From the NCBI GenBank assembly GCA_019510535.1, contig JAEKKE010000252.1:1-5403 (forward strand): DNA of 5,403 nucleotides, in the 5' to 3' direction. Shown here piece by piece: positions 1-5,403 of the stretch. Position 1 is the stretch's first letter. Each line of letters begins with the position of its first letter. A model generated the notes under the pieces. The model worked only from the letters and a program-made list of their open reading frames with translations, ran no database searches and was not told the origin of the DNA. The DNA comes from Acidobacteriota bacterium (GTDB lineage Bacteria; Acidobacteriota; Terriglobia; Terriglobales; Acidobacteriaceae). Position numbers and translations under genes: made by a program.

Positions 1-33
1 GGCAAAATGCGGATCGAGTTATCCTGAAGATCC

Positions 34-999
34 ATGAAGAAGAGCCTCTTCGCCGCGCTTCTCCTCCTCGTCTCCAGCATCTCCTTCGCGCAGGAAACCC
101 CGACCATCCGGGTCAACACCAACCTGGTGCAGGTACCGGTCTCAGTCGATTACAAGGGCGAGCGGCTCTACGGCCTGAAACCTGAACAATTTGTGGTGCA
201 GGATAACGGCGTCGAGCAGAAGATCCGTCTCGATGAAGACGCCGACCAACAAGGAATCGCGCTCTTTGTTCTGGTGGAGTGTGGCCGCGAGTCCATGATG
301 CAGTTTGGCAACATCAGCGGCCTGGCCACCATGGTGGAAAGCATCGTCGGCGGGGCACCCAAGCTTATCGCCGTGGCTCGTTACGCCTCCGGCCCGGAGC
401 TGTTGCAGGACTTCACCGGCAACATGGAAAAGACCACGATGACGCTGAACGCCCTCAAGCCCTGCGAAGATGGGGGAGCCAACACGCTCGATGCCGTGAA
501 ATACGCCGCCGAAGCTCTGTCCCAGCGTCCCAGCCGCTACCGGCGCGCCATCCTCCTCGTTGGGGAGACCCGCGACCACGGCAGCAAGGTCAAACCCGAA
601 GCCGTCGTCGAAGAGCTCGGCCGCTCCAATGTCGTCGTTGATTCCGTGAGCTTTAACCCCGGTAAGACCGAGATCGTAAACAGCCTCTTCCACGGCCAGA
701 TGGGCTCCGGGCCTCTCGGCCTCCTCGTCATGGCGGTCAATGCCCTGAAGAAGAACGTCCCCAAAACCCTGTCAGAGCTCTCCGGCGGAGAGTACATCAA
801 CTTCACCACTCAGAAGGGCTTCGATAACGGTATGTTGCGGTTGTCAAACCATATCCACGACTACTACCTGCTCAGCTTCCAGCCTCCGGCCAACGTCGAA
901 CCAGGGCTGCACCGCATTACGATCTCCATCCCCGACTATCCAGACGCCAAACTCCGCGCCCGCCAGAGTTACTGGGCCGGACCTGCCGGGGCACAGTAA
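34..999 (+). CDS. Secreted VWFA-related domain protein (acidobacterial type) with degenerate MIDAS
   Basis: The 321-residue product starts with a typical Sec signal peptide: KK at 2-3, a hydrophobic core at about 5-18 and probable cleavage after Ala19 (SFA|QE), so it should be exported. The segment IRVNTNLVQVPVSV (25-38) followed by a beta-rich stretch to about 65 is the usual opening of the VWFA-related family abundant in Acidobacteria. The von Willebrand A-like fold runs from about 75 to 260: strand IALFVLVE (75-82), GGANTLDAV (147-155), strand AILLVGETRD (172-181). The family's C-terminal tail follows (YYLLSFQPP at 277-285, then a beta strand ending near 300). The metal-site motif, normally DxSxS, reads ECGRESM (82-88), so metal binding is doubtful. 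An in-frame TGA at 25-27 makes ATG34 the first possible start; the Shine-Dalgarno is weak. Physiological role is unknown; such proteins are thought to be adhesion or scaffold-like. Family assignment is secure, function is not. Confidence 0.9.
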   Translation: MKKSLFAALLLLVSSISFAQETPTIRVNTNLVQVPVSVDYKGERLYGLKPEQFVVQDNGVEQKIRLDEDADQQGIALFVLVECGRESMMQFGNISGLATMVESIVGGAPKLIAVARYASGPELLQDFTGNMEKTTMTLNALKPCEDGGANTLDAVKYAAEALSQRPSRYRRAILLVGETRDHGSKVKPEAVVEELGRSNVVVDSVSFNPGKTEIVNSLFHGQMGSGPLGLLVMAVNALKKNVPKTLSELSGGEYINFTTQKGFDNGMLRLSNHIHDYYLLSFQPPANVEPGLHRITISIPDYPDAKLRARQSYWAGPAGAQ

Positions 1000-1008
1000 A
1001 CTGCCCTC

Positions 1009-1419
1009 ATGAGCGACACCAACAAGACTGCTATCTCCACCAAAGAAGCTCCCGCCGCAATCGGCCCTTACTCGCAGGCTGTACGCGTGGGCGACACGCT
1101 CTTCTGCTCCGGCCAGGTCGCGCTCGACCCCGCCACCGGTAACCTGATCCATGGTGGCATTCAGGAGCAGACCACCCGCGTTTTTGAAAACATCAAGGCT
1201 GTTCTAGCCGCAGCAGGGCTGGACATGGTACATGTTGTGAAGACGACAGTATTTTTGACCAACATGGCCGATTTCGCTGCCATGAATGAGATTTACGGTC
1301 GTTATCTCGCGCCGGAAGGTGTTGTCCCCCCGGCTCGATCCACCATCCAGGTATCCGCCCTCCCTAAAGGGGCGATTGTTGAGATTGAAGTAATCGCCAA
1401 AGAATCTACAGAGGGCTAG
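1009..1419 (+). CDS. ridA: RidA family reactive intermediate/imine deaminase
   Basis: The 136-residue product matches the YjgF/YER057c/UK114 (RidA) family over its full length; these are small cytosolic homotrimers. Archetypal members hydrolyse reactive 2-aminoacrylate-type enamines/imines produced by PLP enzymes such as threonine/serine dehydratase, releasing 2-ketoacid and ammonia. Visible signatures are GPYSQA (19-24), FCSGQVALDP (32-41), VVKTTVFLTNMADF (76-89), and PPARSTIQV (107-115) with Arg110 in the position of the substrate-carboxylate arginine, then VEIEVIA (124-130) with Glu125 near the proposed catalytic water. The presence of these residues supports an active deaminase rather than an inactive Rid relative. 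The gene begins 9 bases after the upstream stop with no clear Shine-Dalgarno, suggesting translational coupling to the VWFA gene. The last two bases of its TAG stop belong to the palindromic element downstream. Family is near certain; the natural substrate is inferred. Confidence 0.95.
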   Translation: MSDTNKTAISTKEAPAAIGPYSQAVRVGDTLFCSGQVALDPATGNLIHGGIQEQTTRVFENIKAVLAAAGLDMVHVVKTTVFLTNMADFAAMNEIYGRYLAPEGVVPPARSTIQVSALPKGAIVEIEVIAKESTEG

Positions 1420-1462
1420 AGCATTTTTCCTAAAGGTTTAGAGCAGAGTTTCGGCTGTATGC

Positions 1463-1501
1463 GCCGTTTTCCTGCGAAGAAAACGGCATTCGCAGATTTT
1501 T
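1463..1501 (+). terminator. Possible terminator/attenuator hairpins inside the palindromic element
   Basis: A perfect 9-bp stem (1463-1471 with 1479-1487) has the loop CTGCGAA at 1472-1478. That loop is itself exactly complementary to TTCGCAG at 1489-1495, and that second stem is followed after one base by TTTTT (1497-1501). The second hairpin therefore has the shape of a weak intrinsic terminator, 7 bp with a 10-base loop, while the first would exclude it. Termination after ridA is plausible; regulatory switching is only inference. Confidence 0.35.
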
Positions 1502-1517
1502 CCAAAGCTACAGTGTT

Positions 1518-1522
1518 AGGAG
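1518..1522 (+). promoter_or_regulatory. Shine-Dalgarno of the acyltransferase gene, inside the repeat arm
   Basis: AGGAG lies 10 bases before ATG1533 and supports that start. It falls within the right arm of the palindromic element; the last G (1522) is one of the few positions where the right arm departs from perfect complementarity to the left arm. Confidence 0.6.
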
Positions 1523-1532
1523 AATTGCTCTG

Positions 1533-2717
1533 ATGCAGACCTATACCGTCCAGACAGCGGACCCGTCATCTGAAAAAGAGCCCGTTCTCGTGGAACGGCG
1601 AATGGCAAGTCTCGATGGCTGGCGCGGTGTAGCGATTCTCGCGGTCTTTTTCCGCCATTACACCGTCACGACCCAATCGTCGCAGCCTCTGGTGCAAAAA
1701 ATCTCCTGGCTCGGCTCCGGCGGTTGGGTCGGTGTAGATCTGTTCTTCGTGCTCTCCGGATTTCTGATTACCGGAATCCTTCTCGACACCCGGGAGCATA
1801 AGCACTACTTCCGCAACTTCTACGCCCGCCGAACGCTTCGCATCTTTCCCCTGTATTACGGAATCTTTGCGTTGATGCTTTTGCTTACCCCATTGCTTCA
1901 TCTGCAATGGATGCCGGCACATCTCCTCTACCCGCTTTATTTAGGGAATATAGCCCTGGTAGCGAACGACGCCAGCCAATGGATCCGCCCCTGGTTTTCG
2001 CTGGGCATCATGTGGTCCCTTGCTGTTGAGGAGCAGTTCTACCTTGTCTGGCCCTTTGTGGTTTCCTGGGTTCCGCGCAAGGAGACTCTTCTGAAGCTGG
2101 TCCTCGCCGGAATGGGATTTGCGTTTGCCGCCCGCGTGGCGCTCCATCTGATCCTGGGTACCTCAGCCGCGATCGAATGGAACTACCATGTGCTTCCCAT
2201 GCGCTGCGACGGTCTGCTGACCGGCGCTTTGGCCGCCATCCTGCTGCGCCAGGGAACCCTGGAGCGCGCAAACAAATTATTACGGTGGCCAGCATGGATC
2301 TCAGCGGTCATCGCCATCTGCATCTATGCGTATGACGGGAGTGTGGACTTCCACTTTCCGGCGGTAAGCCTGTTCCTCTACCCCTGCCTGGGCTGGATCT
2401 TCGCAAAGCTTCTGCTTGTCGCCCTTCAGAAAGACACCTGGGCCTATCACATTGGCAGTTCGAAGGTTCTCCAGTTCTTTGGCAAGTATTCCTATGGAAT
2501 CTACGTGTACCACCGCCTCGTCAATCAGCAGATGGTGCTGCAGTTCTTCCAGACGAAGCTTCATTCGAAGCCGTTGGGATCTATCGCCTTCTTTATAGAG
2601 GCCTTTGTTCTGTCGATCACCGCCGCCGTCCTCAGCTACGAGCTGTATGAGCGTCATTTCCTGAAGCTGAAAAGGCTATTCAGTTATTCAGCCGAGAAGG
2701 TTGAGGCTGTTGTGTAG
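1533..2717 (+). CDS. Acyltransferase 3 family (OafA/YrhL-like) integral membrane O-acyltransferase
   Basis: The 394-residue product is a polytopic inner-membrane protein with about ten hydrophobic segments. It fits acyltransferase family 3, whose members move acetyl or other acyl groups onto sugars of O-antigen, exopolysaccharide, peptidoglycan or glycolipids. Diagnostic features: SLDGWRGVAI (26-35) with Arg31 and His42 in the RX10H motif; GGWVGVDLFFVLSGFLITG (63-81); an arginine pair at 99-100 before LRIFPLYY; SLAVEEQFYLVWP (162-174); MRCDGLLTGALAA (223-235); and YSYGIYVYH (319-327). The length matches a stand-alone acyltransferase domain with no C-terminal SGNH esterase domain. ATG1533 has an AGGAG at suitable spacing. 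Third codon positions look less GC-rich than in aspS, so it may be under different selection or acquired, but this is a visual impression. There are no glycan-synthesis neighbours, so the acceptor cannot be inferred. Confidence 0.93.
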   Translation: MQTYTVQTADPSSEKEPVLVERRMASLDGWRGVAILAVFFRHYTVTTQSSQPLVQKISWLGSGGWVGVDLFFVLSGFLITGILLDTREHKHYFRNFYARRTLRIFPLYYGIFALMLLLTPLLHLQWMPAHLLYPLYLGNIALVANDASQWIRPWFSLGIMWSLAVEEQFYLVWPFVVSWVPRKETLLKLVLAGMGFAFAARVALHLILGTSAAIEWNYHVLPMRCDGLLTGALAAILLRQGTLERANKLLRWPAWISAVIAICIYAYDGSVDFHFPAVSLFLYPCLGWIFAKLLLVALQKDTWAYHIGSSKVLQFFGKYSYGIYVYHRLVNQQMVLQFFQTKLHSKPLGSIAFFIEAFVLSITAAVLSYELYERHFLKLKRLFSYSAEKVEAVV

Positions 2718-2785
2718 GATTGCATTCCCAAAGTGGATCGCCGCCCCAAGGAATCCGCTTAAGCCCTCCAGGCGTCTAACAGGCA

Positions 2786-2792
2786 AAAGGAG
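2786..2792 (+). promoter_or_regulatory. Strong Shine-Dalgarno of msrB
   Basis: AAAGGAG ends 6 bases before ATG2799, the best ribosome binding site in the window, and it fixes the msrB start. The rest of the 81-base spacer 2718-2798 shows no convincing promoter or hairpin. Confidence 0.8.
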
Positions 2793-2798
2793 ATTCCA

Positions 2799-3236
2799 AT
2801 GGCCGAAACACCTATGCTCGATGAGCAGACGACGACCAGAGGCAAGATCCACAAGACCGACGAGGAGTGGCGTCAGCAACTCACACCGGAGCAGTTCCAT
2901 ATCCTGCGCCGGAAAGGCACAGAGCCGGCATTTACCGGTGCTCTGCACCAGAATCACCAAGATGGAACCTATTGTTGTGCAGGGTGCGGCGCCGAGCTGT
3001 TTACCTCAGACAAGAAGTTCGACTCAGGTTCCGGCTGGCCGAGCTTTTGGCAGCCTATCTCGGCTGATGTAATTGAGGCGCATGAGGACAGCAGCTACGG
3101 CATGCGCCGGATCGAGGTGACCTGCGCACGCTGTGGCGGCCACCTTGGCCACGTCTTCCCCGACGGTCCTCGCCCCACCGGTCTTCGCTACTGCATCAAT
3201 TCCGCATCGCTGGAGTTCGACAAAGAACCGAAGTAA
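2799..3236 (+). CDS. msrB: Peptide-methionine (R)-S-oxide reductase MsrB, zinc-type, lacking the usual resolving cysteine
   Basis: The 145-residue protein is a complete MsrB, which reduces the R epimer of methionine sulfoxide in proteins back to methionine, normally with thioredoxin as reductant. After an N-terminal helix region (EEWRQQLTPEQFHILRRKGTE, about 22-42), the structural zinc site is visible as CAGC (Cys60, Cys63) and CARC (Cys109, Cys112). The catalytic cysteine is Cys132 in RYCINSASLEF (130-140); the conserved GHVFPDGP lies at 117-124. There is no signal peptide, so it should be cytosolic. The common resolving cysteine in SGCGWPSF is a serine here (Ser78 in SGSGWPSF, 76-83), so recycling must use another cysteine or direct reduction. 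It is not fused to MsrA. The gene is followed by a terminator, so it may end a transcript shared with the acyltransferase. Identity is nearly certain. Confidence 0.97.
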   Translation: MAETPMLDEQTTTRGKIHKTDEEWRQQLTPEQFHILRRKGTEPAFTGALHQNHQDGTYCCAGCGAELFTSDKKFDSGSGWPSFWQPISADVIEAHEDSSYGMRRIEVTCARCGGHLGHVFPDGPRPTGLRYCINSASLEFDKEPK

Positions 3237-3253
3237 TTCTGTCTATTACCCCA

Positions 3254-3287
3254 AAATGGCCCGCGAACCTGCGGGCCATTTCGATTT
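3254..3287 (+). terminator. Intrinsic terminator after msrB
   Basis: A perfect 11-bp GC-rich stem (3254-3264 with 3271-3281, loop GAACCT) begins 17 bases after the msrB stop. The T-tract is short and broken (stem-end TTT, then CG, then ATTT to 3287), so efficiency may be moderate. It separates msrB from aspS. Confidence 0.75.
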
Positions 3288-3303
3288 AACAGCCGCGAAT
3301 TCG

Positions 3304-3309
3304 TACAAT
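3304..3309 (+). promoter_or_regulatory. Candidate -10 box of the aspS promoter
   Basis: TACAAT matches the sigma-70 -10 consensus at five of six bases and lies 10 bases before the GTG start, just after the msrB terminator. No good -35 hexamer is seen at 16-18 bases upstream. If used, transcription would start around 3315-3318, leaving almost no leader. Confidence 0.35.
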
Positions 3310-3319
3310 AGACACTATC

Positions 3320-5176
<1,857 letters not shown>

Positions 5177-5194
5177 ATCGAGCCAAAGACAAAC

Positions 5195-5227
5195 AAGAAA
5201 CCCGCCCATCGAGGGCGGGTTTCTTTT
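5195..5227 (+). terminator. Strong intrinsic terminator after aspS
   Basis: A perfect 13-bp stem (5195-5207 with 5213-5225, loop ATCGA) with a CCCGCCC/GGGCGGG core begins 18 bases after the aspS stop and ends in a TTTT stretch (5224-5227). The A-rich left arm makes it potentially functional for transcripts arriving from the other strand too. Confidence 0.88.
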
Positions 5228-5247
5228 GGTAACCACAGACCGGGTGC

Positions 5248-5270
5248 CCCAGGTCCCCAAGGGACCTGGG
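5248..5270. repeat. Perfect 10-bp inverted repeat downstream of aspS
   Basis: CCCAGGTCCC (5248-5257) and GGGACCTGGG (5261-5270) pair around a 3-base CAA loop. There is no T-tract after it, so it is not a canonical terminator. It is the first of several close hairpins in the non-coding stretch 5231-5403, and resembles a palindromic interspersed repeat. Confidence 0.7.
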
Positions 5271-5272
5271 TA

Positions 5273-5298
5273 TTCGCGCTACGCGCGAACCGTTTTTT
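5273..5298 (+). terminator. GC-rich hairpin followed by a T6 tract
   Basis: TTCGCGC (5273-5279) pairs with GCGCGAA (5283-5289) around a TAC loop; after CCG comes TTTTTT (5293-5298). It could act as a backup terminator behind aspS, although the 3-base gap before the T-tract weakens the case. It may equally be part of the neighbouring repeat. Confidence 0.45.
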
Positions 5299-5403
5299 GT
5301 CATCCCGCAGGGATCTGCTTTTATCTTTTGGCCTGATAAGAAGCATTGGTAGAGAAGCAGATTACTCCGCTACGCTTCACCCCAGCCAGCGAAGCTGGCT
5401 GGG
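5299..5403. repeat. Palindromic non-coding element running off the window edge
   Basis: This region has no credible gene but is built of nested inverted repeats. ATCTGCTT (5313-5320) pairs with AAGCAGAT (5355-5362). A smaller stem sits inside it, TTATC (5321-5325) with GATAA (5335-5339). A perfect 10-bp hairpin closes the window, CCCAGCCAGC (5381-5390) with GCTGGCTGGG (5394-5403) around GAA. The last stem may continue beyond the edge. The layout suggests one or more copies of interspersed palindromic repeats; copy number cannot be judged here. Confidence 0.5.

Larger units (their letters stand above)
1418..1531. repeat. Imperfect palindromic intergenic element (REP/MITE-like)
   Basis: The whole ridA-acyltransferase spacer is a self-complementary unit of 114 bases. 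The outer arms 1418-1434 and 1515-1531 match as inverted repeats at 14 of 17 positions, one mismatch being a G-U wobble. The centre is a perfect 9-bp stem, 1463-1471 with 1479-1487 around a 7-base loop; partial pairing lies between (for example 1455-1457 with 1493-1495). There is no open reading frame. The architecture resembles interspersed palindromic repeats or non-autonomous mini-elements, and it resembles spacers I associate with acidobacterial genomes, but multi-copy status cannot be seen here. It could instead be a single-copy RNA structure. Confidence 0.6.

Noticed and set aside
1..37. Possible tail of an upstream gene: frame 1 ends at TGA 25-27, frame 2 at TGA 35-37 overlapping ATG34.
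   Set aside because: Only 8 to 11 codons are visible and the third frame is open too, so the sequence cannot say which, if any, is coding.
142..693. Minus-strand open frame of 183 codons opposite the VWFA gene.
   Set aside because: The plus-strand product has a signal peptide and family motifs over its full length; the antisense translation has none.
1463..1495. H-type pseudoknot, hence a riboswitch, at the centre of the palindrome.
   Set aside because: Both connecting loops would have 0-1 bases and could not span stems of 7 and 9 bp, so the two stems can only be alternatives; no known riboswitch motif is seen.
2718..2798. Separate promoter for msrB in the 81-base spacer.
   Set aside because: A TTGCAT resembling a -35 occurs at 2720-2725, but no -10-like hexamer lies at the right distance.

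Overview
The window looks like a chromosomal housekeeping stretch from an Acidobacteriota species, most likely of the Terriglobus/Granulicella/Edaphobacter type (Terriglobia). This is inferred from three things: the first gene is a VWFA-related protein of the kind expanded in Acidobacteria, the base composition is moderately GC-rich, and the intergenic spacers are palindromic and resemble repeats of these genomes. No taxon can be proved from the sequence alone.

Layout, all genes on the + strand: (1) 34-999, a secreted VWFA-related protein with a signal peptide and a degenerate metal-binding motif; (2) 1009-1419, a RidA-family enamine/imine deaminase starting 9 bases later; (3) 1418-1531, a palindromic intergenic element whose ends overlap the ridA stop codon and carry the next ribosome binding site; (4) 1533-2717, a multi-pass acyltransferase-3 (OafA-like) membrane protein; (5) 2799-3236, msrB, a zinc-type methionine-R-sulfoxide reductase with a strong Shine-Dalgarno; (6) a hairpin terminator at 3254-3287 followed by a possible short-leader promoter; (7) 3320-5176, aspS, a full-length bacterial aspartyl-tRNA synthetase with a GTG start; (8) a strong terminator at 5195-5227; (9) 5231-5403, a non-coding cluster of hairpins that runs off the window edge. 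The remaining spacer, 2718-2798, holds only the msrB Shine-Dalgarno.

The genes do not form one obvious pathway. The first two are close enough to be co-transcribed. RidA (reactive enamine removal) and MsrB (repair of oxidised methionine) are both metabolite or protein damage-control functions, but they are separated by the acyltransferase and the repeat. aspS appears to be its own transcription unit, bracketed by terminators. I see no defence system, CRISPR array, transposase, tRNA or rRNA. The least ordinary content is the palindromic spacers, a histidine in the AspRS anticodon-binding domain that suggests a non-discriminating enzyme, and altered key residues in the VWFA and MsrB proteins.
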